Positions 7,329-16,953 are shown, numbered from the stretch's first letter. The stretch is DNA of 64,000 nucleotides from Butyrivibrio sp. LC3010 (GCF_000424385.1 NZ_KE384179.1:1-64000), one strand, 5' to 3'. A program made the numbers and translations. The notes: a model not told the origin generated them from the letters alone.

Positions 7329-8300
7329 TTAAAAATCCAATTCCAAAAATCCATCATCCTTTAGAGCATCTGCGCCTTCTGCAGTTTCCATAGAAAGGCT
7401 GTTTGCATAATTCATTAACATTCCCACAAGGGCAGTCATCCCATGGTCAGATGCTATATGTGACAGCTGATCTGCGACCTCTTTCCCGATAAACTTCCTT
7501 TTAATATAGAAATCAAAATGATCCTCCGGACCGGAATCCGGTTCTGTAACTATACCATTTTTCAGGTTGATCACTCTCTTTAGATTCTTAAGAGCATTTT
7601 GAGACAGCCAGTTTTCATAATTATTCCTGCTATCATCAGAGAGTTCATACGGGAACGAGAGTCTTCCGATAGCAATCATCTCCGCTGTAACGCTGTCATC
7701 AGCTGACGCTTTGGAGAACATATTATCATACTCTCTGAAATTTATCTCACTGGCTTTAACACATTCGCGATAGGCATAGCCTGTCCCTTCGATAGCAAAC
7801 TGAATTGTCCTTGCCATTGTATTTTCAACGAAGTCATAATTAAAACCGGGGAAAACCAGAAATGCATCCTCTCCCGAAAGATGCATTCTAAAGGCCAGTC
7901 TTCTGTCGTTATCCTCCAGAATTCGCCTTATAATCTGATAATTTCCACGGTTTATGTCTATTTCTATTTCGGTCAGATTTTCGCACTGCCTCGTACTTCC
8001 ATCCAGGTATTCAGTGACGCTGTCTGACATTTTAATTTTCCTTAAATTACTGCAATTGTGAAAAGCAAAGCCCAGTATGGTATGTATGGAATCAGGAACA
8101 TGAATCTCCTCTATATCTTTTCTTGAAGAAAATGCATGATTCCCGATTACTTCTACCGGGTACTCTTTATTGTTTTCATCAGTGGCACTTTGTGGGATTT
8201 CCAAAACTCTCTCCCGCGTGCCTGCAGGTGTTTCTTTGTCTCCTTTTATTTCAAAAAAGCTGTGGTCAGCTCCATTTTTCAATTCAAATGTAAAGCTCAT
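7329..8300 (-). CDS. BspA-like leucine-rich-repeat protein
   Basis: A 323-residue protein without signal peptide or membrane segment, so probably cytoplasmic. Residues ~25-120 are LRR_5 (BspA-like) repeats: VIGNHAFSSRKDIEEIHVPD, then ILGFAFHNCSNLRKIKMSD, then the start of a third. The remaining ~200 residues are helical and unassigned, with an acidic tail (ALKDDGFLELDF). It sits 5 nt after the degenerate kinase-receiver gene and 3 nt before the VWA-like gene. A role as scaffold or adaptor in a signalling-MoxR pathway is suggested by position only. LRR_5 repeats are usually found on secreted proteins, so a cytoplasmic one is less usual. Confidence 0.8.
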   Translation of the reverse strand: MSFTFELKNGADHSFFEIKGDKETPAGTRERVLEIPQSATDENNKEYPVEVIGNHAFSSRKDIEEIHVPDSIHTILGFAFHNCSNLRKIKMSDSVTEYLDGSTRQCENLTEIEIDINRGNYQIIRRILEDNDRRLAFRMHLSGEDAFLVFPGFNYDFVENTMARTIQFAIEGTGYAYRECVKASEINFREYDNMFSKASADDSVTAEMIAIGRLSFPYELSDDSRNNYENWLSQNALKNLKRVINLKNGIVTEPDSGPEDHFDFYIKRKFIGKEVADQLSHIASDHGMTALVGMLMNYANSLSMETAEGADALKDDGFLELDF

Positions 8301-8305
8301 TGTAT

Positions 8306-9484
8306 TTAAATGTACTCCGCCAATGTATTATATAATCTCCCTGAATCTATCGGCTTTACAAGATGTGAGTTCATGCCTGCCTTGAGGCTTTGCTCATAAT
8401 TTTCATGAAAAGCATTTACCGTCATTGCTATGATCGGAATATTCTTAGAAGTAGGGATAGTAGTAGTATCTCTTATTTGGCGGGCAACTGCAAGACCATC
8501 TATATCCGGCATGACAATATCAAGTAAAATGAGATCGAATTTTCCATGTTCAGTCCTGTAGGTCAAAAGCGCCTCCCTTCCATCTCTTACAGTAATGACC
8601 TCGGCACCCTTTGCTCTTAACAGCTTATCAATGATTTCAAGATTAATCTCATCATCATCTGCCACAAGTATCCTCTTCTTTGAAAAATCATAAGAACGGG
8701 AATTCAGAATCGCAAGCTGCTCACCTGTTATATATGGGAATTTAATCTTCACATCTATGCTTAATCCGCCGTCATCCTCTTTCTTCACTGTGACATTATC
8801 CGTTCCCAGCTCATGAACATAGCACCTGAAAATGAAAATCATGGGATCCATTGTATCAATGGTCGAATACATATCATACTCAAGCCCTTCATACTCAAGC
8901 TTTAGAGCATCTATCTGACTGCTGGATAAAGACACATCAGTCCCATGTACCTTGAATCCTATTTCAAGTATTCTGTTCACTTCTTCATTTCTATATATAT
9001 CGAATTCAATTCTGCTCTTACTGGATAATGTCTCGGAAACTATTCTTATCATTTTTCTAAGAACCTGGAACAGGATAGAATAATCCGCAACTATAACATA
9101 ATCTTTTAACTCATCATCTTTTACATCAATTTCCACTCCTTTGTGTTTTAGGAAAAATGACATATCATTCAGTAATGCTTTAACCAGATCAGAAATCTTG
9201 ATACTCTCAGCATGGAGGCTTACGTTTTTCATAACAATCTGACGCATAGCCATTACATCATCCAGGGACTCATTCATTTCACGTCCGGCACGGCTTATCT
9301 GATCAAGATAATGCTCAATGGATACCCCGCTGTCCTTAGTGTCCCTGGCAAGTTTAGAAAACTCGATGATAGAATATAATGGTCCTCTTACAGTTCTGCT
9401 CATCTGCTCAAGAAATGAGTCACTAAAATAAAGCTTATGCCTGGTTTCAATAAGCTTGTCACGGATATTTTTATTATCTGTCAT
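8306..9484 (-). CDS. Degenerate histidine-kinase-like protein with C-terminal receiver domain
   Basis: A 392-residue protein starting at the ATG after AGAGGGGAAAA; an upstream in-frame start at 9535 has no such site. Residues 20-75 look like a HisKA dimerisation helix pair, but the H-box reads FLEQMSRTVRGPL, with Arg30 where the phospho-accepting His should be (compare FLSQMSHDMRTPL in the divergent gene). The ATPase-like region (~80-275) has no recognisable N or G boxes. A complete receiver follows: acidic pair in RILVADDDE, phospho-Asp in LILLDIVMPD, Lys in HLVKPID. It likely cannot phosphorylate itself and may receive phosphate from the divergent hybrid kinase. It is the first gene of the LRR-VWA-MoxR operon. 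Confidence 0.85.
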   Translation of the reverse strand: MTDNKNIRDKLIETRHKLYFSDSFLEQMSRTVRGPLYSIIEFSKLARDTKDSGVSIEHYLDQISRAGREMNESLDDVMAMRQIVMKNVSLHAESIKISDLVKALLNDMSFFLKHKGVEIDVKDDELKDYVIVADYSILFQVLRKMIRIVSETLSSKSRIEFDIYRNEEVNRILEIGFKVHGTDVSLSSSQIDALKLEYEGLEYDMYSTIDTMDPMIFIFRCYVHELGTDNVTVKKEDDGGLSIDVKIKFPYITGEQLAILNSRSYDFSKKRILVADDDEINLEIIDKLLRAKGAEVITVRDGREALLTYRTEHGKFDLILLDIVMPDIDGLAVARQIRDTTTIPTSKNIPIIAMTVNAFHENYEQSLKAGMNSHLVKPIDSGRLYNTLAEYI

Positions 9485-9584
9485 ACCGATTTTCCCCTCT
9501 AGAAAAAAATAATAAATGTGAGATAATAATACCATAACATCGTTAAGTTTACTATAAATTTAATTGTGAAAAAGGGGATCTATT

Positions 9585-12500
9585 ATGTACACACATCAAG
9601 ACATGTCAGTGAATATTCAGCCACATTGTGTTGTTGGGATAGGAGCATCCGCCGGCGGTCTTGAAGCCCTTCAGCAGTTTCTTACTTTCCTGCCTTCCAA
9701 TACAGGTATGGCATTTGTAATAATCCAGCACCTTGCTCCCAATCACAAGAGTATGCTTGTAGATATTCTTGGTAAATATAATTCCATGCCCATAACCGAA
9801 ATTGAGGATGGCATGTCTGTAGAGCGAAATCATATATATATGATTCCTCCCAAATATAATATTGAAATTCAAAATGGCATATTGAAGCTTAAAGAGCAGA
9901 ACTCCCAGGAGATAAATCATCCTATTGATATCTTCTTCCGTTCTCTTGCCTATGCTTATGAAAATCGTGCAGTTGCCGTCATCCTGTCAGGAACAGGCTC
10001 CGATGGCACCAATGGCATAAGAGCCATAAAAGAACAAAATGGTATGATCATAGTTCAGTCTCCGGAATCCGCTAAATTCGATGGAATGCCGCGAAATGCC
10101 ATTACCACAGGTTTCGTGGACCTGATGTTAAAACCGGATTCCATAGCAAGAGAGCTTGCTCATATATCTAAATCCATGATCGATGCAGAGGCTCAGATCG
10201 GAACAACCGATGATGATCTTCTTTCCAAGATTTTCGCAATACTTAAGAACGTCACCAATATTAACTATGCTTATTACAAGCAGACCACTATCTTAAGGCG
10301 AATAGAGAGGCGTCTGGTTGTTACCCACAACAGGAACCTTCAGGAATATGTAAATTACATGACCAATAATCCTGAAGAAGCAAAGCTTCTTGCAAAGGAA
10401 GTTCTTATTGGTGTTACCGCTTTTTTCAGAGATTCCGATTATTTCGAAGTACTAAAGGAAACCGTCATCAAAAAGCTTATCACCGATTCTCATTTAGATG
10501 ATGAGCTTCGTGTCTGGGTTGCAGGTTGTTCTACCGGTGAAGAAGCTTATTCCATCGCAATTTTGTTTGCAGAAGCCATGGAAGAGCTCTCAATCCGCCG
10601 CGATATAAAAATATTTGCCACTGATCTTGACCCTGACTCCATCGGAACTGCCGTACGTGGTGTTTATGGCAATAATATAATAGAAGATGTTTCTGTTGCA
10701 CGCCTTTCCAAGTATTTCACAAGAAAGGGCAATAAGTATGTCATCCACCATGATATAAGGAAGATGATTATTTTTGCACAGCACAATGTATTCCAGGATC
10801 CGCCCTTTGGAAAACTGGATCTTATCTGCTGCAGAAATGTGCTTATCTACTTCCAGACTGTACTGCAGAGGAATCTCTTTGCTATTTTCCACATGGCATT
10901 ATCTGACAGAGGTTATCTGTTCCTTGGACGCTCGGAGTCAGTAATTGATTACTCCGATGTTTTCAGAGTTGTGTGTGCTGATGAAAAGATTTTCATTCAC
11001 TATGCTGAAGGCAATGCACCATCCCACGAGCAGCTTGCCTACTCCATGAGTAACATAGAGACACCGATCGATCCTATCGCTGTTTCAGGCTATGATGACG
11101 ATGAGCCGGTTTATTATAAAGCTCATGAAATCGACACCTCAGTCCTTGAAAAGCTCATGCCCGCCACAGTTTTGATCAATGATAAAAATGAATTGGTAAG
11201 AAGCTACGGCGACTGCTCGAAGCTCATATCCCTGCCTGTTGGCCAGGTCACTCTTGATATTTTCCAGCTTATCAGAAATGACCTTAAGATTGCTCTGTCA
11301 ACAGCTCTGAAGGAAGCACGACTTGAAAAAGGTCAGAAGGCTTACACAGATATTCCTATTGAAATAGAAGGGAAAGGCGAATTTGTTTCAATAGTGGCTC
11401 AGCCTATCAATGATAATCACGGTCAGGAAACTGACTTTACTGCCATCTCTTTCTTAAGGGGAAGGCAGAATATGAGCATCGATATGCAGGAGTATCAGGT
11501 CGATATTGCTGCCACTCAGCGTATATCCGACCTTGAGCACGAGCTCAAGATGACCAAGAACTCCCTGCGTCAGACTGTTACTGAACTTGAGTCAACAAAC
11601 GCTGAACTCCAGGCTGCTAACGAAGAGCTCCTTACTGCAAACGAAGAGCTTCAGTCCAGTAATGAGGAACTTCAGTCCGTTAATGAAGAGTTATACACCG
11701 TTAATTCGGAATACCAGTCGAAGGTTACAGAGCTGGCTGTTGCCAACAATGATATGGCGAACTTCCTCTCTTCCACCCTTGTGGGCATCCTCATGGTGGA
11801 TAATGACCTCAACATCAGGAAGTATACAGAGTACATTTCCTCAGAATTCAGCGTGGCAGATCAGGACGTAGGAAGGTCTCTTAGATATATCAGTTATAAT
11901 TTTGCAACAATTGACCTTATCGCACTATGCCGCACCGTACTTAATACGATGAACCCTGTGGAGAAAAGATGTGCTTCTGTTGCAGGAAAAACTTATCTCA
12001 TAAGAATTGCACCCTACCATGAAATAGGTGTCATCGATGATCCCGAGGATGGCAGCCGTAAAAAGAAGCGTGAGCTTAAAGGTCTTGTCCTTACCTTTGT
12101 TGATACGACAAAGCAGATTGACGATCAGGAACAGATTGATGAGATGGGAAAAGCACTCCGTGCCGCAGTAAAATCCAGCCGCGAGAAGGAATCCTTCCTG
12201 TCACAGATGTCTCACGATATGAGAACTCCTTTAACAGCTATATTTGGCCTCACCCAACTTTCTCTTCAGGAGAATGATGTGTCTGACACCATAAAGGATA
12301 ATCTTGATAAGATACTCACTTCCAGCAAATACCTTCTTTCTCTTATAGAGGAGATACTGGAAACAAGCCGCATTAACGCAGGTAAGATAGTATCTATCAG
12401 TACAGCCATTAAGGAAGAAGCTATCCTGACATCAATTTCAACTATTGCGCGTGAGCAGGCAAGAGGTGCAGGACTTCATTTCAACTGTAAGGTATCGGGT

Positions 12501-13340
12501 TCCAAGGATCGTTATGTGCTTATGGACACCAAGCATGTGGAAAGATCGCTGTTAAACCTTCTTTCCAACAGCATCAAGTTCACCCCCAGTGGCGGAGATA
12601 TTTTCTTTACAACCAACATCACATACACGGATGAAGAAGCAATCCATACCTATATAATCAGAGATACCGGAATAGGTATAAGCGAAGCTTTCCAAAAGAA
12701 GATGTTCCTTCCATTTGAGCAGTACCGAGAAGCTGATGATATTTACAGAGAGGGTTCAGGCCTTGGTCTTTTCATCTGTAAGAGTCTTATTGAGCTTATG
12801 GGTGGTACCATCAGTTGCACAAGTGCTCCGGGAAAAGGCACTGAATTTGTTGTGGTGCTCTCCTATCCCATCGCCACAGATGAGCAGATTTCGCTTCACA
12901 CTCAGCGCTCAGAAAAGTATGAAGATCAGCTACTGTTTGGCAAAACCGTTCTTCTTGCAGAAGATAACACCATTAACGCTGAGGTTATAATAAAGCTTTT
13001 AAAGACAAAAGGAATACATGCAGAGGTAGCAAGAGATGGTCAGGAAGCTGTTGATATGTTCAAGACCAGACCACCTTACCACTATCAGGCTATTCTCATG
13101 GATTTGATGATGCCTGTAAAGAGCGGACTTGAAGCATCAAAGGATATACGTGCGCTTCGTAATCCGGATGCAGCAACAATCCCGATAATCGCATTGACAG
13201 CTGACATAGCAAATGACGTAGAGCATAGAGCTGAAGCTGCCGGAATGGATAGAGTGCTTGAAAAGCCTATCGATCAATCGAAGCTTTTCTCATATCTTGC
13301 TACTCTTATCCAGAAGCAATTGGATGAGCCAATCTTATAA
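9585..13340 (+). CDS. CheB-CheR-PAS-histidine kinase-receiver fusion protein
   Basis: A 1251-residue multidomain signalling protein, apparently soluble. In order: CheB methylesterase (triad Ser22 in GASAGG, His49 in IIQHLAPNH, Asp140 in GTGSDG); CheR methyltransferase (AGCSTGEEAYS near 309-320, CCRNVLIYF near 420); a coiled coil of ELQ/NEEL heptads near 650-700; a PAS-like region; HisKA with His877 (MSHDMRTPL); HATPase with DTGIGIS and GSGLGLFICK; and a receiver with Asp1173 in ILMDLMMP. CheB/CheR fusions without MCP genes nearby usually serve other signalling than chemotaxis. Start ATG after AAAAGGGG. It is divergent from the degenerate kinase-receiver operon, sharing a 100-bp promoter region, and followed by an HPt gene. 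Confidence 0.93.
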   Translation: MYTHQDMSVNIQPHCVVGIGASAGGLEALQQFLTFLPSNTGMAFVIIQHLAPNHKSMLVDILGKYNSMPITEIEDGMSVERNHIYMIPPKYNIEIQNGILKLKEQNSQEINHPIDIFFRSLAYAYENRAVAVILSGTGSDGTNGIRAIKEQNGMIIVQSPESAKFDGMPRNAITTGFVDLMLKPDSIARELAHISKSMIDAEAQIGTTDDDLLSKIFAILKNVTNINYAYYKQTTILRRIERRLVVTHNRNLQEYVNYMTNNPEEAKLLAKEVLIGVTAFFRDSDYFEVLKETVIKKLITDSHLDDELRVWVAGCSTGEEAYSIAILFAEAMEELSIRRDIKIFATDLDPDSIGTAVRGVYGNNIIEDVSVARLSKYFTRKGNKYVIHHDIRKMIIFAQHNVFQDPPFGKLDLICCRNVLIYFQTVLQRNLFAIFHMALSDRGYLFLGRSESVIDYSDVFRVVCADEKIFIHYAEGNAPSHEQLAYSMSNIETPIDPIAVSGYDDDEPVYYKAHEIDTSVLEKLMPATVLINDKNELVRSYGDCSKLISLPVGQVTLDIFQLIRNDLKIALSTALKEARLEKGQKAYTDIPIEIEGKGEFVSIVAQPINDNHGQETDFTAISFLRGRQNMSIDMQEYQVDIAATQRISDLEHELKMTKNSLRQTVTELESTNAELQAANEELLTANEELQSSNEELQSVNEELYTVNSEYQSKVTELAVANNDMANFLSSTLVGILMVDNDLNIRKYTEYISSEFSVADQDVGRSLRYISYNFATIDLIALCRTVLNTMNPVEKRCASVAGKTYLIRIAPYHEIGVIDDPEDGSRKKKRELKGLVLTFVDTTKQIDDQEQIDEMGKALRAAVKSSREKESFLSQMSHDMRTPLTAIFGLTQLSLQENDVSDTIKDNLDKILTSSKYLLSLIEEILETSRINAGKIVSISTAIKEEAILTSISTIAREQARGAGLHFNCKVSGSKDRYVLMDTKHVERSLLNLLSNSIKFTPSGGDIFFTTNITYTDEEAIHTYIIRDTGIGISEAFQKKMFLPFEQYREADDIYREGSGLGLFICKSLIELMGGTISCTSAPGKGTEFVVVLSYPIATDEQISLHTQRSEKYEDQLLFGKTVLLAEDNTINAEVIIKLLKTKGIHAEVARDGQEAVDMFKTRPPYHYQAILMDLMMPVKSGLEASKDIRALRNPDAATIPIIALTADIANDVEHRAEAAGMDRVLEKPIDQSKLFSYLATLIQKQLDEPIL

Positions 13341-13400
13341 TTTTCCAGGTAATAGCAAGGAAAAGCAAAACAAACTCGGCTCTCACTAAGAGGAAAAAGA

Positions 13401-13748
13401 ATGCAGAATAAAAAAATAGAGGCTCTAAATACCTGGGGTGCAGATACCGCTTCGGCTATTAAAAGAATGCTTGGTGATGAGGAGTTCTATCTTAGTCTGA
13501 TAGATGTCTTCATAACCAATAATGATTGGGATGACTTTGTTCATCTTATGTCAGAAAAGAAATATAAGGATGCCTTTGTGGTATCCCACAGAATGAAGGG
13601 TTCCTGCGCTGATCTATCCCTTACACCGCTTTACTATGCACTATGCGATGTAACAGATGATCTCAGAAATGAAATCCGCCCCTCCCTCATGTACAACTAT
13701 GAGCGAGCCGTAAAAATCAGAGACTCTCTGCTCGAAGCCCTGAAGTAG
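13401..13748 (+). CDS. HPt phosphotransfer protein
   Basis: A 115-residue all-helical protein. The motif VVSHRMKGSCADLSL carries the phospho-accepting His63 in the H-x-x-K-G-S pattern of HPt domains. It follows the hybrid kinase by 60 bp with its own AAGAGGAAAAAG site, and should pass phosphate from that kinase's receiver to another receiver. The best local candidate is the receiver of the divergent degenerate-kinase protein. Length and layout are normal for a stand-alone HPt. Confidence 0.85.
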   Translation: MQNKKIEALNTWGADTASAIKRMLGDEEFYLSLIDVFITNNDWDDFVHLMSEKKYKDAFVVSHRMKGSCADLSLTPLYYALCDVTDDLRNEIRPSLMYNYERAVKIRDSLLEALK

Positions 13749-13845
13749 GTCACGTGTCGTATAATTACGGCCAGACACATTACAGCCATCCGTTAATGTG
13801 CGTTTTCGGCTGCGCAGTGATTTTCTAAAACTCAATAATATAAAG

Positions 13846-13879
13846 TTTAAGGCTGCCACATCGTGACAGCCTTTGTTAT
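13846..13879 (+). terminator. Probable terminator after the HPt gene
   Basis: A 7-9-bp stem (about 13849-13857 with 13865-13873, one mismatch) is followed by TTTGTT on the plus strand. It lies between two convergent genes, so it probably ends the HPt transcript. The T-tract is weak and the minus-strand tail is poorer. Confidence 0.55.
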
Positions 13880-13890
13880 AATTTTGAAAT

Positions 13891-14682
13891 TTATGATAAT
13901 ACCATGGAGTCATTAACTTCATCGTTTCCGGCTTCTTCGAATTTCTGAAGAAGGTCTGAAACATTAAGTTTTTTCTTTTCTTCGCCTGATACGTCATAGA
14001 TGATTTTTCCTTCGCTCATCATAATCAGTCTGTTTCCGTGGGCGATGGCATCCTTCATGTTATGTGTAACCATAAGAGCTGTAAGGTGGTGCTCCTGAAT
14101 GATGCTCTCGGATATCTCAAGAACCTTCTTCGCAGTCTTGGGATCAAGTGCTGCGGTGTGCTCATCAAGAAGCAGCAGATCAGGCTTTTTAAGGGAAGCC
14201 ATAAGAAGTGTTACAGCCTGTCTCTGACCACCTGAAAGAAGTCCAACCTTACTTGTGAGGCGGTCTTCAAGTCCAAGATCAAGAGATTTTAAGAGTTCCT
14301 TATACTGTGCTCTCTCAGAGTTGTTAATTCCGCTCTTTAAGCCTCTGCTCTGTCCGCGTCTTGCAGCCAAAGCAAGGTTTTCTTCTATCTGCATTGTAGC
14401 AGCAGTTCCCATCATGGGATCCTGGAAAACACGTCCTATGTATTTTGCTCTCTTATATTCAGGAAGCTTTGTAATATCATGTCCGTTAAGAACAATACTT
14501 CCTGCATCCACAGGCCAAACACCTGCAACAGCGTTAAGGATTGTGGACTTTCCTGCTCCGTTACCACCGATAACAGTTACGAAGTCTCCGTCATTTAATG
14601 TGAGGTTGACACCGTTTAGTGCAACTCTTTCATTGATCGTACCTTTATTGAATATTTTTACAAGGTTTTTAATTTCTAACAT
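13891..14682 (-). CDS. ABC transporter ATP-binding protein (COG1101 type)
   Basis: A 263-residue ATPase with Walker A GGNGAGKST at 39-47, a Q-loop in GRVFQDPMMG, signature LLSGGQRQAV near 150, Walker B LLLLDEHTAALDP and switch His in MVTHNMKDA. The QDPMMGTAATMQIEENL sequence is characteristic of the COG1101 group that works with COG4120 permeases and COG2984 binding proteins. Some of these import tryptophan or tyrosine; the substrate here cannot be told. It ends the three-gene operon, 44 nt after the permease. Confidence 0.9.
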   Translation of the reverse strand: MLEIKNLVKIFNKGTINERVALNGVNLTLNDGDFVTVIGGNGAGKSTILNAVAGVWPVDAGSIVLNGHDITKLPEYKRAKYIGRVFQDPMMGTAATMQIEENLALAARRGQSRGLKSGINNSERAQYKELLKSLDLGLEDRLTSKVGLLSGGQRQAVTLLMASLKKPDLLLLDEHTAALDPKTAKKVLEISESIIQEHHLTALMVTHNMKDAIAHGNRLIMMSEGKIIYDVSGEEKKKLNVSDLLQKFEEAGNDEVNDSMVLS

Positions 14683-14726
14683 AATTTATCATCCTCTTTT
14701 TCTGTGCAATTTCTGTTACAAACAAA

Positions 14727-15608
14727 TTATCTCTGCTTTACTTTTATTCCAAGGTATCCCTGAATTGCAGGTATTCCAAGGAAGATAGCAACGAGCACTG
14801 CACTCAAGAGTTTGAGATATGTTGAAGGAAGTCCAAGCTGAAGTACTATTGCGATAACGATGTAATAAATGATCGCACCAACAACTGAAACGCCCATTCT
14901 TACAGCAAAATTGTGTCTTGAACCAAAAATAACTTCACCGATGATTACAGCTGCAAGTCCTATTACAATTGCACCACGGCCGGCGTTTACATCAGCATTT
15001 CCCTGATACTGTGCATAAAGGCCGCCTGCGAAAGCTGTCAGGCCGTTACTTACCACAAGACCAATTCTGATGCATCTTCCGGTGTTTATGCCCTGAGCTC
15101 TTGCCATGTTCTGATTACAACCTGTGGCACGAATCGCTGAACCTATTTCACTTCCGAAGAACATGTACAGAAGGAATATTATTATTGCAATAATGATTAC
15201 ACTCATGAGTATTGAATAGTTGATAAATCTAAGGCTTACAATAAGCGCATACTGATCTACACTGATGGCCTGGTTCGATTTTCCCATGATAGCAAGGTTA
15301 ATGGAATACAATCCAAGCTGTGTAAGAATTCCGGAAAGTATCGGCGGAATCTTCAGCATTGTGTGAAGAAGACCGGTGATATATCCGGCACACATTCCTG
15401 CGATAAAGGAACAAATTAGTGCAACATATACACTCTGACCTGAAAGCATCAGCATGACACAGGTAGCACCACCTGTACAAAATGAACCGTCAACAGTCAT
15501 GTCCGCATAATCAAGCACTTTAAATGTTAAGAAAACACTGATTGCCAGGATTCCCCAAATTAGTCCCTGGGCAACTGAACCCGGCAGTGCATGCAATAAT
15601 GAAACCAT
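14727..15608 (-). CDS. ABC transporter permease (COG4120 type)
   Basis: A 293-residue membrane protein with about eight hydrophobic segments. It contains the DYADMTVDGSF motif in the early part and GQRGxxxI-like NAGRGAIVIGLAAVIIGE late, both typical of this permease family. The start is the ATG after GAAGGAG at 15608; an ATG 57 nt upstream lacks a site and would add a hydrophilic extension. It lies between binding protein and ATPase genes. An inverted repeat sits just before its ribosome-binding site. Confidence 0.88.
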   Translation of the reverse strand: MVSLLHALPGSVAQGLIWGILAISVFLTFKVLDYADMTVDGSFCTGGATCVMLMLSGQSVYVALICSFIAGMCAGYITGLLHTMLKIPPILSGILTQLGLYSINLAIMGKSNQAISVDQYALIVSLRFINYSILMSVIIIAIIIFLLYMFFGSEIGSAIRATGCNQNMARAQGINTGRCIRIGLVVSNGLTAFAGGLYAQYQGNADVNAGRGAIVIGLAAVIIGEVIFGSRHNFAVRMGVSVVGAIIYYIVIAIVLQLGLPSTYLKLLSAVLVAIFLGIPAIQGYLGIKVKQR

Positions 15609-15631
15609 AAAAAACTCCTTCTCTACAAGAA

Positions 15632-15662
15632 CGAAGGTGCTCATAAAATCCGGGCACCTTCG
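15632..15662 (-). promoter_or_regulatory. Intercistronic hairpin between binding-protein and permease genes
   Basis: A perfect 9-bp stem (15654-15662 with 15632-15640, 13-nt loop) without a T-tract, directly before the permease ribosome-binding site. Such hairpins often protect the upstream mRNA or cause partial termination, so that the binding protein is made in excess over the membrane parts. Confidence 0.6.
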
Positions 15663-15780
15663 CACTTTAATTCTTATATTTTTTAGATATCTGCAGAAAT
15701 TGGCTTAGCCAGATCTGCTTTTATACAAGGATGGAACTAGTACAGTTGAATCGTATTGAACTAAGTCCTCGCGAAGTATC

Positions 15781-16953
15781 TTACTCACCCATCTCGATAG
15801 CAACAAGGCCTTCAAGAAGACTCTCATCAAACTCGATAGCAGTTACTGTCTCAGGATTGTACTCAGATGTAATACCCTCAGATACGAACTCGATAGGCAT
15901 TGTTGCAGGGTTCTTACCATTTACAAGAATTTCATACGCCTGCTTACCTGCTGTCACACCAAGATCATAATAACTGATTGAAAGTGTAGCAAGGCCACCA
16001 TTCTTACACATATTCTCCTCACCGCAGATGATGGGAAGCTTCTCAGGCCAAGCTGCATTCTTAATGATAGACATGTTATCAGCGATAGTGTTATCTGTAG
16101 GGATGTAGAGGCAATCACTGTTTGCAATTGCATTAGTTACAACAGACTGAATCTCATTTGAATCAGCTACTGTATATTCCTTGTAGGAAATGCCTGCTGC
16201 ATCAAGAGCTTCCTTAGCAAGATCAACCTGGAACTTTGAATTTGCCTCAGATGAGCAATAAAGAATTCCAACCTGCTTTGCATCAGGTACGAGCTTCTGA
16301 AGAAGTGCAATCTGCTCATCTACGGGAGCAAGGTCAGAAGCACCTGTTACGTTTGTTCCGGGTTCATTGTTATCCTTGATAACGCCTGCTGACTTGTAAT
16401 CAGTGATTGATGTTCCAACAACCGGGATATCGCCTGTAGCTGCTGCTACTGCCTGAAGTGCAGGTGTAGCATTGGCCATGATAAGATCATCCTTATCATT
16501 AACGAATTTTGTTGCGATAGTTGCACAGTTGGTCTGCTCACCCTGAGCGTTCTGATAATCGAACTCTACAGAATATCCATCAGCTGCAAGTGCTTCCTCA
16601 AGTCCTTCCTCAAAGCCCTTGGTAGCAGCATCAAGTGCGGGATGCTCAACAAGCTGGATAACACCTACGTGGAAAGTCTTTCCCTCTTCCGGCTTATCAG
16701 CGGTCTCCTCTGCAGCTTCCTCAGTAGCTTCTTCTGTAACCTCAGCAGCTTCCTCTGTGCTCTCAGCTTCTTCACTATCAGCCTCTTCTGCGCTCTCGGC
16801 TTCTGAAGATGCCTCTGCAGCTGTATCTTCGTCAGCTTTTTCCTCTGTGCCAGCCTGTGTTGTACTTGTGTTTCCACCTGCTGTACGTGCGCAGCCTGTC
16901 ATGCTAAAAATCATTGCGCCGCTAAGAATTGCGGCAAGAATTTTCTTTTTCAT
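15781..16953 (-). CDS. ABC transporter substrate-binding lipoprotein (COG2984 / PF04392 type)
   Basis: A 390-residue lipoprotein. The start is the ATG after GAGGAGG at 16953; longer readings begin without a site. The signal MKKKILAAILSGAMIFSMTGC gives a lipobox with Cys21. A very acidic Glu/Ala/Ser spacer covers residues ~35-95. The binding domain begins at FHVGVIQLVEHPALDAATKG, the hallmark of COG2984, and includes ANATPALQAVA and PVVGTSITD. It should bind a small ligand outside the membrane for the adjacent permease and ATPase. The unusually long acidic spacer, about 60 residues, probably lifts the domain through the cell wall. It is the first gene of the operon. Confidence 0.92.
   Translation of the reverse strand: MKKKILAAILSGAMIFSMTGCARTAGGNTSTTQAGTEEKADEDTAAEASSEAESAEEADSEEAESTEEAAEVTEEATEEAAEETADKPEEGKTFHVGVIQLVEHPALDAATKGFEEGLEEALAADGYSVEFDYQNAQGEQTNCATIATKFVNDKDDLIMANATPALQAVAAATGDIPVVGTSITDYKSAGVIKDNNEPGTNVTGASDLAPVDEQIALLQKLVPDAKQVGILYCSSEANSKFQVDLAKEALDAAGISYKEYTVADSNEIQSVVTNAIANSDCLYIPTDNTIADNMSIIKNAAWPEKLPIICGEENMCKNGGLATLSISYYDLGVTAGKQAYEILVNGKNPATMPIEFVSEGITSEYNPETVTAIEFDESLLEGLVAIEMGE

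Noticed and set aside
9485-9535. Longer N-terminus for the degenerate kinase-receiver
   Set aside because: The extra 17 residues are hydrophobic, have no ribosome-binding site before them and cover the good site used by the ATG at 9484.
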